Source: Pohlia nutans (lineage: Eukaryota; Streptophyta; Bryopsida; Bryales; Mniaceae). Taken from it: a stretch of 64,000 nucleotides of DNA. Made by a program: the position numbers and the translations under genes. How positions within the stretch are numbered: position 1 is the stretch's first letter; every line of letters starts with the position of its first letter. The stretch is taken from positions 20,568,031 to 20,632,030 of the forward strand of contig CM040099.1 of assembly GCA_022496805.1 (NCBI GenBank). Reading direction: 5' to 3'. This document shows, piece by piece, positions 45,634 to 57,112 of the stretch. The notes under the pieces were generated by a model. That model saw only the letters and a list, made by a program, of their open reading frames with translations. It made no database searches and had not been told where the DNA came from.

Positions 45634-46547
45634 TATGTCAAGAAGAAGAACTCCAAACCCATGGACCGGCGTGAATAAAGCATCTGTTCATCCTGCCATT
45701 GGCTAGATGTCCATAGGACAAAATTGTCATGCATGTGAAGATTTGACAGCCAATTTTGGCAAAATATTCTAGATTCTTTAATACATTGTTTTTTTTAGTC
45801 AATTGGAATCCTCATGAAAACCCACCAAAAATTAAGTCTAATCTAAAATTCACTTAGCAACTAAAAGCCACAAGAGTGGGTTTGGAAAAGTCATAATACC
45901 TGTGGCTATGGGAATCACAACGTCAACTCTGTCCTTCCCTCAGCCAACGATCACAGAATCCTGCAAGAAAAAAAATCAAAAGTTGTTCCCAATTTGGTAA
46001 TGAACTTGCAAATCATAAAGCAAGACTTGCAAGATCTAATACCCCATGCTATTCATTCATTTCTCTATGATTCTAAAGCAGTCCCTTACAATCTTGTTTT
46101 GTACTTAGGTTTAGGGGTTTCAAACCTTGATTATGTCTTTATTAGGGTTAGGGTTATGTCTTTAGAAAGGAAAAAAATTCAGTTTTCGATGGAATGAATG
46201 AATTAAAGTCATTATGTGAAGTAGTGAACCTCAAGTATGAACCATTATCCAAAGTCTCACTCTAGAAAGATGCCATACCAGCCCAACACTGGAAAAGAAA
46301 AGAAGGGTTGTGACTTCTTATCACATGGTGTCCAACAAATCTTCAATTGAGGTTCTACAAATCCATGAAATTCAAATAAAAGCGAGTTTCAAAATAGCAA
46401 ACTCCAATTCAAAAACAGGGATGTTCAAAGTTACCGAGGCGAGCTCAAGCCATTTGGCAAAGGCACCAGCGTATCCAAGTGACTTGTATTCCCGTCCCCT
46501 ACAACAAACAAACAACAAAGCATATTGGCATCCAATCCACACTCAAA

Positions 46548-46886
46548 CCCCAAAAGGACCGAGAAGCCCAAAATGAGTCTCATGTATCTTTTTAGCAATT
46601 TTGAGTGGGTCCAATGTGAACTTTCCACTAGCAAAAAAGGTGGCGCTCCTTATACAACACCACTATGCATGCGTGGAATTGGGCATTGCTTGCCTGGGCA
46701 TCTCCCTCGACAGTGCCACCTTTTACTAGTGTTTGCTTTATTCAAATTTATTTGTTTTTTGATCAACACATGCAATATTATCATTGATTATGATGATGTA
46801 AAATTTGGTACCAACTAAATTATGTTATTTACAATGTGATCAATTGAGTGTCATTTTAAAACCATGAATCCTTGGGCTTGTAGGGG
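46548..46886. mobile_element. Family 1 MITE (G subgroup), split by a CACTA-like MITE
   Basis: Left end CCCCAAAAGGACCGAGAAGC (flanking TTAA decayed to CAAA). The right end GGGCTTGTAGGGG is followed by TTAA at 46887-46890. Runs in the opposite orientation to 44355-44645. Confidence 0.7.
46626..46731. mobile_element. 106-bp CACTA-like MITE, nested
   Basis: CACTAGCAAAAAAGGTGGC and GCCACCTTTTACTAGTG inverted ends; relative of 23642-23792. It inserted into the family 1 MITE at 46548-46886. Confidence 0.7.
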
Positions 46887-46890
46887 TTAA

Positions 46891-47380
46891 CTAAGGACCA
46901 TAAACGTTGGTTCATTAGTAAAAAAATCGCATTAGGAATGCCACTTAAATGTCACTTTGTGTTACCCATAACACAAATAACAATGTTCATAAAATAACAA
47001 ATACTTGTCATAGATAACACAAACAAAGTGACGTTTTGACAATCATCTCAAACGACACTTTTGGCTAGGGTTTTCACAATGACATGTGTGCTTTTGAAAT
47101 GAGATTTTCGGCTAGTATTTTCACTATGACAAGTGTGCTACAGTCAGGATCAATTCTAGAATGTCAGTCAGGATCAATTCTAGAATATCAGTCATAATAC
47201 AGAAGTTTGAGTGTATCATCAACGCAGAGCCCCAGAAACATTAGGTTTTCCTCCTAATTGTAACAGAGACACTGCTGTATGTATACTTATGTACACTCTG
47301 AACTTGTTATCATCACACCCCATTATATGCAGAGAATATTTGCTACTGTGTATAGGTTTAACCAGGTTGAAATGAAAGTA
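46891..47380. repeat. Intergenic with a short direct duplication
   Basis: No gene. At 47149-47196 a roughly 24-base unit (CAGTCAGGATCAATTCTAGA) is repeated twice in tandem. Confidence 0.55.
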
Positions 47381-47980
47381 CCGTAGCAGGAAGGCAGGGT
47401 CGGCACTTTTGTGTCGAATAATTAACCCCTAAACGTCACAGCGTCCAGAAACTGGATCATGAATGGATTCAAAGTCCTGTAACTTTTTCATACAATCTCG
47501 GATGACTTTCATCCAAGTCACCTTTGCAAGCCTATTAAGTTCTTTACCAATGAGAGTAAATCTCTTGTGATGGGAAGATGTCCATAATATTGGAGAGGCC
47601 TCCAAATGCAAATATGTCAAATTTGTTGGGTAGATTTCATGCATGCAATGGTCCTTTCATGTACACTTATTGTACATTTGAGCTATGCTAAAATCTATTT
47701 TTCAGGCTAGCATCTACTTGTGTTCAAAGGATCGGTACGTTTAGGGTTAATAAAAGTTCAAAAAGTAGGGGTCGGCACTTTCAAAAATAATTATTAAAAA
47801 TTCGGCTATTAATAACTAACATTGAATTTTACTAGCGGCTAAACGTTTTCTTTTGTTTTTTGTCTACAATTTTTGTTGACTTCATTTTTGTTGATTTCGA
47901 CAAAATACTAGATAAATTTATTTATTTTTTCGACATTTTTTAGGGAATTATTTTCTGCCAACCCTGCCTTCCTGGTACGG
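47381..47980. mobile_element. TA-flanked MITE (CCGTAGCAGGAAGG ends), split by a TTAA MITE
   Basis: Left CCGTAGCAGGAAGGCAGGGT and right ACCCTGCCTTCCTGGTACGG are inverted, flanked by TA at 47379-47380 and 47981-47982. Without the nested element it is about 276 bp. TA duplication places it in the Tc1/mariner superfamily; the first bases recall the pogo-like ends. Confidence 0.8.
47426..47746. mobile_element. piggyBac-like MITE, nested
   Basis: A 321-bp element with TTAA at 47422-47425 and 47747-47750. The ends are CCCCTAAACGTCACAGCGTCC and GGTACGTTTAGGG. It inserted into the TA-flanked MITE at 47381-47980. Confidence 0.85.
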
Positions 47981-48039
47981 TAGCATGAACAACATCAATA
48001 CACCTGGACTTACAACAAGCTATTTATCTATTTCTGAAA

Positions 48040-48720
48040 CTCATATACCAACCCAAACCTAAATTTTTCCAGCCAAGAGGTATCCAAAAGCAGCCAGACT
48101 CGGGTGCCTCTGGCTAACCAACCAAGTCAAATTCGGACCTCAATTTTTAGAAAGGATAGAGGAAACGCTCTTAGAGCAAGTCTAGGTGAGACTGGTATCT
48201 CTATTACCAAGCCTCGTATACCAACCCAGACCTAAATTATGTCAAAATTATGTCAACCAAGAGAAGCATGGCTAAGGAGTATGTCTGCTATAAATATCAA
48301 CCTCAAATGTTGTGGTTGGCAAAAAAATCTAATCAGGACCTGAAAGTTTTAGCAAGAAATTTGAGGACAACAACAACCAATGGAAATGCTCTTAGAGCAA
48401 GCCCACAGGTGAGGCTAGTATCCTATTTCCAAACCTCATATAAACCAACCCAAACCTAAATTTTGCCAAACAAGAGTATTGTATCCATACGCAAAATACC
48501 AACTTCGAATGCTTTGGCACGCCGAAAGCCTTCCTATAAGGATACCCACAAGTGAGGTTGCTATCCCTATTTCCAAACCCTTTTCCAAACCTTATATACC
48601 AACTTAGATCTAAATTTTGCCAGACAAAAAGGATTCTAGCTTGTATCCACAAGCAAAATATACCAATTTACCAGCCTTAAACATTTTGGCTAACGAAATG
48701 TTTTCTCAAATCAAATCGGA
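48040..48720. repeat. Degenerate tandem repeat, about four units of 160-215 bp
   Basis: The anchor phrase ACCAACCCAAACCTAAATTT recurs at about 48050, 48222, 48437 and 48598. Each is followed by TTGCCAA-type, CTTTGGCAAC-like and AGAGCAAGYCYA-like words. Units are diverged; no coding function seen. Confidence 0.6.
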
Positions 48721-48779
48721 CCTCAATTTTCACCTATAAATCGTCCATATATTATTCATAATCAAATCACAAAATGTAT

Positions 48780-48974
48780 TTGTATTAAAATTTTAAAATT
48801 TTATAGAAACATATTGGTGATAGCAATTGCAAATCTAACCGTATATATATAATCCAAAATTTATAATGTACAACTTTCATTGATAAATCAAGTTCAAAAT
48901 ATCCCTCTTAGTTGCATTTTATATTGCATCTTTGCAAAAATTGCCCAATTTGGATAGGAATGAGGACGTTTTGG
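48780..48974. mobile_element. Truncated family 2-like MITE right end
   Basis: Resembles the right part of family 2 (AACCGTATATATATAATCC to GAGGACGTTTTGG followed by GGTTAA). The left part is missing. Confidence 0.5.
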
Positions 48975-49023
48975 GGTTAAAACATAAGCAATTCTCAAAA
49001 TTGTTGTGCAAAAGGTGCATTAA

Positions 49024-49609
49024 CCCTTCAAGGCTTCAACATACCAGGGTTTCCTTGAAATTGACAATTTGAGAAAATCATTATAAAGTACTATTAAGCA
49101 AAATATTTTGGAATTGATATACAAATGAAAGTTCTAGATTTTGAATTTTAGATTCCATCCGTACAGTTCGATTCACTAATACTATCACCAATATTTAATT
49201 AAAATTTTTGAAAGTTAAAATTAAAAATTCCTTCTAAATTTGATTACAAACAAAATGTTAATATTTCTTGAGTAAAATCTGTTGGAATGAGTTTGAAATG
49301 AGATATTCTTAAACATGGTGATTCTTTGAAATTTTTGTGTTCTTAAATCTATGGTCTCATTTTTGCAAGGCTACTTTTGAACTATAGTCAATGCAATTTT
49401 GGCTTGGTCAACGACTTGACATACTTCTACATTTGTAATTTTAGAAAAATATGTAATCAAGTATGATTAAACCCAATTGTTAAATAGGACAACAACTTGG
49501 TGATGAATCTCCAAAAACTTGAATGACTTTCATTCAAGCATTGATGAGAACGTGAGAAGGGTTTGAATTTGTTAATCGTTCATTTTGTGGACACTCCGAT
49601 GTTTAGGGG
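49024..49609. mobile_element. piggyBac-like MITE, family 5
   Basis: A 586-bp element with TTAA at 49020-49023 and 49610-49613. The ends are CCCTTCAAGGC and GATGTTTAGGGG. Homologous to 3624-4203. It lies inside the segment duplicated from the 25.7-26.3 kb region. Confidence 0.85.
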
Positions 49610-49613
49610 TTAA

Positions 49614-49866
49614 TAATAGAAAGTTATTTCAAGCTTAATTTCTAATATACTTTTCAATTAACAAAAATTGAAGGACTTATTGCAATAGCAAGTTTGATAG
49701 CACAACTTCACATACAACTTTATTAAATGTAACCCTATCGACTTTCCAAATATAATGATAATATATTATCACAAGGATGTTCTTTATAGAAATTTACACC
49801 TATTGTAAGCGTTTGAGATATTATGAGCACACTTTGCTATTGATATGAATATTCTTGACTAGAAAG
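49614..49866. repeat. Second copy of the segment at 26066-26300
   Basis: Shares CTTTCCAAATATAATGATAA, TTTGAGATATTATGAG and GAATATTCTTGACTA with the first copy. Non-coding. Confidence 0.8.
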
Positions 49867-49875
49867 CACTCACTG

Positions 49876-50028
49876 GCTTGGGAACGCAAAGCTATTGAGG
49901 GACCCCACGAACAAGCAAAGAAATATGTCAAGAAGAAGCGGGAAAAAGAAGAAAAGAAAACATGGCTCCGAACTGAAGCTTCTGGCTATCTGGTGAACCA
50001 ACAAGTTAAACCCCTAATATTGTTCTAA
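49876..50028 (+). pseudogene. Lysine-rich coding-like fragment
   Basis: A 50-codon open stretch without ATG, ending in TAA at 50026-50028. It reads as a highly charged segment (AWERKAIEGPHEQAKKYVKK) and continues KEEKKTWLRTEASGYL. Codon composition is far less AT-biased than the surroundings. I do not recognise the parent protein; it may be an exon fragment left by a transposon or a retained exon of a lost gene. Confidence 0.35.
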
Positions 50029-50044
50029 GATAACTATACCTTAA

Positions 50045-50268
50045 CCCTTAAACGTCCCATGGGGATAGTATATACATTGTCATATGATTGAGATTTGCTA
50101 CCAATAAGAAACTTTAAATTGGGATCTATATAGCTCACTAGAACCGCATTGATGTAAATTTCAACTTCTTTTTTGCACCCAACCCATTAAAGGTGTGGAT
50201 CCATTCCAAATACAACCAAAACACATTGTATGCTACTGGTCGCCACGGCACGCTTAGACATTTAGGGG
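50045..50268. mobile_element. piggyBac-like MITE, family 4
   Basis: A 224-bp element with TTAA at 50041-50044 and 50269-50272. The ends are CCCTTAAACGTCCCATGGGG and GCTTAGACATTTAGGGG. Inverted copy of 7168-7392. Confidence 0.85.
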
Positions 50269-50272
50269 TTAA

Positions 50273-51579
50273 AGCGCTTACCGTACCAACTGAGTCTATT
50301 TACATACAAAAAACATAAAATATTTAAAGTGGGTCTTAATAGCAAGTTCAAGAGGATTCCAACGCACTTTAGCATGCATTATTTGGACACCATTTGAATA
50401 AATTATGAATTTCCAAAGTGTTGACTATAGGTTGACTTTAAAGCGACCTTAAACTCTGATGTTCAGATTGTGCACTCTCATCGACAATATGGTGTCGGAA
50501 TCTACTTATCATGGAAGATTGAACTATGAACGCTTTAAAGAAATGATCGCTTTTAGACATAGTTACCTTACTGGCATTCTTGTGTCACCATCTACGAAGT
50601 TAAAGTTAGCGAATTTTTGCCATGTGGCTCTGTTCTTGTTTATGTCGCTATTCGCAATACAAAAATGGAAAAACATGTGTGATACTCTCTACCGTCACAT
50701 GACGCGTGGTATGATTGCCAGGTTGATTGAATCTGTCTTAGCCCTAGTGACGTCATCATGACTTGTTGCCAGCCACCTCCGCTGACCGTGACGTCCGCCC
50801 CCCTAAACTCTAAATTGCCCCCTCCTGAGCCCAGGCAAGTCATATGTTGCACACGGCTGAAGATTCAAAGTATGATTCAATCCTTCGCCTACTGTACTCT
50901 TGATAAAATCCATTGTAACTCATTCATTATACTTCCATAAGGCACGCAGCCTTTGGTATTTAACAAAAACAAAGTGGCATCAGCCTTTAAGCTGAAAAGG
51001 TAAATTCCCATAAGCCTTTTTGCTAATGAGTCACATATTCCCACCACTGTCCAGGAAGAACCGGCGGTTAGTTCCAAGTGAATCGATTCAATTATCCAAA
51101 AACCAGTTCAAATTTGAACCCATAAGGCAAAATAGTGTTTGGAAATTTAAGAAAATTTCTATTTATAGGTATAAACAAAGGCAAACTAAGGCCAAAGTAG
51201 CCATTTAAAAACCGGTTGAATGTTACAATGCAGGAAAATTACTGGCATTCCTCTTCCCCACCTTCACAGGTCACCCTCACTCAACAATATTAAGCCGGTG
51301 ATTTCAGTGGATCCCGTCAGGTGGTGGCGGAATGGCAAGAATCCCCAGCAACCATAAAACACACGTGAAAAACATAATTGATTAGAGTTATCTGCAAAGT
51401 GCGTGAGCAATGGGTGAGTGGGGTATAGTTGATGTGAACAGTAGTTCAAATTCCCAAAAAAATATGTGTGTTGGAGCCTAAAAAAAAGTTAAAGTTGCAA
51501 AGTTTTAGAAGTCACACATTGATAATGCAGAATATGCTGCACATTCTCCTCAAGAGCAAGATAGAGCCACTGAAGACTA
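50273..51579. other. Intergenic, no gene supported
   Basis: Contains an open frame of 100 codons at 50459-50761 without recognisable family. A GC-richer patch at 50690-50850 has the palindrome TGACGTCA at about 50749-50756, plus other ACGT cores of the bZIP-binding kind. A CACGTG-type core occurs near 51362. These could mark a promoter, perhaps for the missing 5' part of the FHA gene, but nothing proves it. Confidence 0.35.
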
Positions 51580-51880
51580 AGATCGAGACACCTAAAACCG
51601 ATCAAATAAGACATATACTATACTTGGGATAGATGAATCGATATTTTGAATATTTTCCTCTTTTAGCACTACAAAAATTAGGAAGTTTTCATATTTAATT
51701 ATTATTTTTTGATAATTATTTGAATATTAAGTGCAAATTTTTAAAGTGCAAAGTTGTAGGTGTACCTAAAACCGATCATATGCTCTAATGTACAAATGAA
51801 GTACATCTTCCCTTTCAAAATTTAGAAATTAAGCCCCATCGGTTTTGGGTATCTGGTTGGGAATGGGTGTCTCAACCTTA
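51580..51880. repeat. Dispersed repeat I, copy 2, cut by the non-LTR element
   Basis: Matches 30819-31115 closely up to CTCAACCTTA and then stops. The break gives the likely 5' junction of the retrotransposon that follows. Confidence 0.8.
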
Positions 51881-53287
51881 CTGAATGTTGTGCAGAAGTC
51901 CTATGAGTGAGAGGAGCTCCGCAAAACGCGGTTCCATGCCCTAGCCGCAAACCTCCCAAAATGTTCCGCCGCCGCGCCCCCGCCTCTACCACGGCCCTGC
52001 TCACCCTTTTCCTATGTCTGCTGCTGCCTAACGCTGCCTGCTTCAAACACCAACGACCCAGCTTCACGAGCCACACGCCCTCGATAGCAGTAATCCGGAA
52101 CCCAGACGCAATACAACAAGTGTTTTCAACACATTTCCAGCGGCTGCTCCTACAATGAGTTCCAACCACCCAAGTGCCTACCTCTGCCCTCAACGCGGCT
52201 ACTACTGGTATTACCAGTACGAGACCCAGCAATCGGCCTCCAGCATGTGTATCTTGACACACATGCGTTCCACAACACATTTCCCCACACATTTCCTTCA
52301 TCCACAAACATACTCTCCCCCATATCCTCCACACACCTTCACGCACTCTCTCCCCAGCACCTCTATCACAATTGCTTACCCACACCACACAGTACTCGCA
52401 AGCCTTCTCTCACATTTCCCAGATCTATTCCTCCCTCACAGCAAACTGTCTCACCACAACACACATTCATACCACTTGCATACGACAACATACTCACACT
52501 TCACAAAATAGGAAACCACACACAAGTCTCCCCTCTCTTCAAACACTGGCATCACAGATCTCCATATATCAAACAATCTTTATTTCACATTTTTCATAAC
52601 ACAATAGCGCTTCCGCGCTCTCCTAGCCCATCTGAAACTCAACTAATCTCCCACCCTACTCTACTACACAATCCTAACAAGGCATCGATCACACCCTTCC
52701 GTAACACCTTCACAGCATCTCCCGTCAACATCCACAGCCCGTTGCCACAACGCCGTCATCACAGCAACACACAATCCTCCGCCAGACCCCCCGTCCAACA
52801 CCCACACCCGCCACTTACGCCACTCCCTCTGTGGCTTACTCTCCCAACATTCCCACTTGCCCTCCCACTTCACAAAAATAGTAATCCATCCAATCCACCC
52901 ACATCAGCAGTCCCCAAACATCAATGCCAGATTTTTCTCCCCGCACCCCCCACCGATCAATCCTCACCACAACCCCTCCTTCAAATCCGCCCTCCTTCTA
53001 TTTACCACACAATCAATCCTCTCGGAACCACACCTCGCAATTCCCCTCTCTGCTACAGCTCCCCCCACGCCATAGCTCAAAGCTCCTACACACACACTGC
53101 CACCACACAATCCAATCCCAGAAAAAATCCCCCTCGGCCACAGAAAAAATATCCACAGGCCGCACCACCATTCTCACACCATTACCTTCATAACCCCACA
53201 ACTTCCCAACGTCACACTAATTCCCCACCTCTTTTCTCGTTGCTCGCACTCTCTCATTTCTGCCACCCACATTTCTACACATTCACC

Positions 53288-56200
53288 ATGACCAAAGGCA
53301 AATCTACACAATCTGCTAGACCATCTAGCTCTTCCAAGTCAATGGCACTACGCACCGCATCCACAGGCACAGCTAGGCGGAAGCTTGTAATCGAGCTTAG
53401 TGATCGAGCTGTTAGTGATCCTACCGCCTCCACAGATGATGCTCCGGTCGCAATTCGGGACTACCTGCCCGGTTGTCAGCCTCTGTCCCAGCTGCCTCTA
53501 TCGGTTGTTCCAGCTCGTCCGTCCCCAACTCCCAAACGCTCCAGATCTCAAAGGCACCTCACCAAACAAGATGCTGCAAGCGACGCCCCAGAATCCTCAA
53601 CACGGAACACTCGCACCACTTCGTCCCGTGACTCTGTCTCCAGCAGATATCACAGCACGCCGACCAGCGTCCCCGACATTACCAGCGCCCCAGCTGTACA
53701 CTCGCCAGCAATACCTATGGTTACAGCGCAACAGGCAGCCCCAGCACTACCGTCTCTCGCACCTCCTCAGATAACCACTACACCCTCTCCCACTCTCTCT
53801 TTCAAACCAGAGTGTATTCCTTTGCTGTGGCTATCATTCAGTGTTCACGAATACTTAAATACGCAGCTAGGATTATCGGAATGTAGAGATTTGGCCCAAG
53901 ACGCTTTAGTTCCAGGAGTGATGCCTGATTCTGAGGTCCTTGAGTTCCATTCTTGTCGCCATGCTTTCCCCCATGTGCAACAAAAATTGTAACCATCGTC
54001 TCGTTCGGACGGTCTCCTAGGACAATATTTACACCTTACGCACATTCCTATTGATACGGAAATTATCCAATCTAGCGGTCTCTCACAAAGCTACCAAATT
54101 ATTATAAGATTTGATGCAGATTACCATCACATGACAAAACAACAAGCCCAAGATGCAGCCACGGCCCGATTCGCACACATGAAGATTCCCTTGGCCAACA
54201 GATACCGGGAGCTCATTTCCGCTATCGTCAATCGCAAGACTCGTGGATGGCTCGGCTTCCTGCGTGTAGACCTGCTCAATCCAGAAACGGACGCCATCGC
54301 ACTATTGAAGGGCCACCGCATCTTCACCATGCAGCTGCAGAATTTGGAGTACGTGGTTGGTAAGATTGAGAAAGGATATGAGTTTCTTTCTACGGTGAAC
54401 AATCGACGACTTCAAATTGCTGGACCTGCCCTCACCAACTACAACTCCCGCCAACTCCAAGCCGACCTCATACAGATATGCTACACCAACTCCGCACACG
54501 CCGAAGTCGTAGGAGTATCAAAAAAATTCACTAATACTCCTACTGCAGAGATCACAGTTACGGGCTTCGTCTCCAAACAATTCTTTCTGCAAACACCAGC
54601 GACACTCCATGGACAAGTCACTCACATCACCGAAATATCTGCCCCCAATGCTGCCGCCCCTAACACTGCTAGTGATGGCCTGAGTACTTCAATATTAGTC
54701 CGTGGACTTAATATTCAATACTCTCAAGTGCAAGTGTCGGCAGCACTACACAAGATTCTCGGGGCCCAGAATATTACCAGTATTTCCTTTAATCGTGCGC
54801 AGAAAGACGAACTCGGCCGCCATGACGGAGTAGCGACAATACGTTGTTTGAACAACGCAGTGTATACAACATGGAGCTCTCGTCGCACCATTCCGCTACC
54901 CGGCAAACTGGTGGATTTTACACCACACCACCGGAGTCTTGCAGGTACCGCCCCTTTGGAGAGCACCCGTGCACAAGATAATCGACCAACTCGGGAATAC
55001 GTACAAGAGGCCATCACAGCGCTAAAAAACGAGACTCCCCAGGGCCCTTCCCTCACCCAAATCCGCGATTCCATCCAAACAGGAGTTGACAGTTTGCAGC
55101 ATCGCCTCACGTCTCTCAGCTCTGAGGTAAATCAACACACCTCTTTGTCAATTGATGCTGCCGCAGCAACGCAGCAGATGCAGCATACGCATCTACTACA
55201 CCAATTGCAGTTACTCACGACCGCTTCCAGCGAGTATTCCAAGCAGATGGGTGGCATCTCTACCGCTCTACTCTCCGGGCCACTACTCCAGCACCCAAAT
55301 CGCCCCCCCCGGATTTCCTCACCCTACCGCTCCATGATTAGTCCCGCCTCAGAATTAGGGTTTATCCCCGTCCAGCAACTCTACGAAGTTTCTGCCTGTA
55401 ATGCCTACTGCATTTTATTGAAATTCCAGAAGCACACTTCCTGCTTCTTTTGTCTCACTTCAGTCGCAACTATACAGCCCACCCACAAAACCAAATTGCT
55501 CAATTCAGTAAAATCCCCATTACACACAAATCTGAAGACCACGCACCGGGCCTTACAAATCGCCCACAGTCACTCCCACCTCAGCCGCATTTTCCGCTGC
55601 ACTCAACACCTTCGACTCCAAAATTCGCCCACACCCAACTCGCTGCCTCCCGTCCCCTCACTCAATTCCGCTATCTCCCCCTGCTTCTATCTGTGCTCTC
55701 CACACTCTAAAATGACACCTCAGCCGCACCAGCCAGCTATCCCACACGATTACACAGGCCGCAACTACTCTCGCAGACCACCGGTTTATCCCCACCACAT
55801 CAACCTAGGCTCCCCTCTTACAACACACCGCCACCCACATCCCAGCCCTCTCTACACGACGCCCGATCACAAGCTGCCACAGGTCCTGCTCGCCTCATCC
55901 CGAAACCCCTGCCCCACAGTACCGATGGACCACAGTACACAGCACCCTCAAAAACCCTGTTTTCAACAATCTCACCACGCTCTATGTCCGACTTTTTCCA
56001 CAAATACAGCCCCTTTTACATACTGCCGTATCAAAATATCACACAACTCCCATACTAACTCTCCAATCTACTCTACCCCTCGTAAGGGCCTCGGCCTAAA
56101 GGCCTCGCCCCGGGAAATAACTCTCACCACCACATCTACTATTCAGGCATCTAACACTAACCCCAACACTTGTCTAACCCAACGACCAGTTAACTCATAC

Positions 56201-57112
56201 ACAATATTTTACCTAATACATCCTAATTATTTCTCATACACACAATGTCTCTATTTCTACCACCCACCAACACCACCTCCAACACGCACTTCTCACACCA
56301 CACCTCTGCCAAAAATCTATACCCAACTTAGCAAAATATATACCGCCCACAACAAATTTAAATACTCTTTTTCCACCACTCAAACCCTATTCTCAGTCCC
56401 TATCCACACTTCTCAATCCAACCACACAAACCACGCCATACTACAGACCACACAACAATGGACTCGGCCTACCGGCCTCGTCCAAACTACTCAAAACCCA
56501 TCCCAAACAATAACCTCAAATCATTACACCAATCCCTGTCACTGCACACCCCCCACAATAATTATTCAACCAAAACAAAGAACCCATACTTCACTACTCC
56601 AAACTACCTCCGATCTCCTTTATTCCGCCACAACCAAGATTCCCCCCCTACAACACAAAATAGACAAGAATTGCTTCCACCTCAACCCTCCCCAATTATC
56701 TAACCTCCACTCCTTTTTAACCCCTCAAGCGCATGCCAAAAACCACACACAAACAAATATATTACTCCTTAGATGTAGAGATGTTGAACGAAACCCCGGT
56801 CCCATGCCTAAAACTCATATATGTGAGACACTTCTTATCCAAACCTCTACCCACACCAACATTAAACATAGATATAAAAACACACACATCATAAACCAAA
56901 ACATACTACCATCCACAATTACCACAGTAGACCTAAAAACTCATGCACAACAACGATGGACTCGGCCTACCGGCCTCGCCCAAAGAACTAATAAAAACAA
57001 CACCAAACATAATAAAAAAACGCACAAAAAATCCCTTCTCAAAGAGAAAAAGTCAATACACACAAAAACTATTTCTTATACTACTTTTACTACTACTCTT
57101 TGGAGATATTGA
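53288..57112 (+). CDS. Non-LTR element ORF1 (RRM-like, with 2A-like motif), one internal stop
   Basis: Frame open from 53288 (MTKGKSTQSARPSSSSKS) to 57112 except for a single TAA at 53990-53992. The 46 codons after it up to the ATG at 54131 are also open, so the stop looks like a point change or a readthrough site. Following a Ser/Arg/Pro-rich N-terminus, a folded region at about 54131-55300 includes a likely RNA-recognition motif at 54683-54925 (SILVRGLNIQYSQVQVSAAL ... GVATIRCLNNAVYTTW) and a helical, perhaps coiled-coil, stretch around 55000-55260. ORF1 proteins of this type bind element RNA. After 55400 it becomes low-complexity, Thr/Pro/His/Asn-rich and G-poor, and ends with a 2A-like DVERNPGP motif and a tail. 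Open frames begin as early as 52247, but I consider that extension untranslated or doubtful. Confidence 0.7.
56780..56806 (+). other. 2A-like ribosome-skipping motif 1 (DVERNPGP-M)
   Basis: In the ORF1 frame: hydrophobic lead ILLLRCR, then DVERNPGP and Met. This fits the 2A core D-V/I-E-x-N-P-G-P, where the ribosome skips the Gly-Pro bond (known for viral and non-LTR 2A peptides). Gly is 56798-56800, Pro 56801-56803. All core residues are present, so it is predicted functional. Confidence 0.8.

Larger units (their letters stand above)
44212..46498 (-). pseudogene. FHA-domain protein gene with premature stop (5' part not found)
   Basis: Four consecutive exons on the - strand: 46498-46435, 45960-45900, 45186-45040, 44327-44212, all with GT/AG sites and matching phases. 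Together they encode an FHA phosphothreonine-binding domain: VVIPIATVSGVHERL, TDLDSTNGTFVNDKRIRPG, GSYITFGDEHLAVFRYLQLE, then an acidic Glu/Ala/Gln-rich tail ending EAQAQ. The second exon reads VIVG-stop-GKDRVDVV. TGA at 45942-45940 replaces the conserved FHA arginine of the VGR motif, probably from CGA by C-to-T change. Small plant FHA proteins of this shape are often plastid proteins; the N-terminal exons and transit peptide were not found. Introns hold a pogo-type MITE and a TTAA MITE. Either a pseudogene, a null allele or a sequencing error. Confidence 0.75.

Noticed and set aside
50459..50761. 100-codon + strand frame
   Set aside because: No recognisable domain, no splice or regulatory support; not called as a gene.
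51822..52388. 188-codon frame on the - strand
   Set aside because: A mirror of the G-poor, C-rich leader of the retrotransposon; Gly/Val/Trp richness follows from strand composition.
52247..53287. N-terminal extension of ORF1
   Set aside because: Open in frame, but Pro/His/Ser/Thr-rich with no domain; lack of stops is expected where G is rare (TAG and TGA need G). Treated as leader, with the start at 53288.
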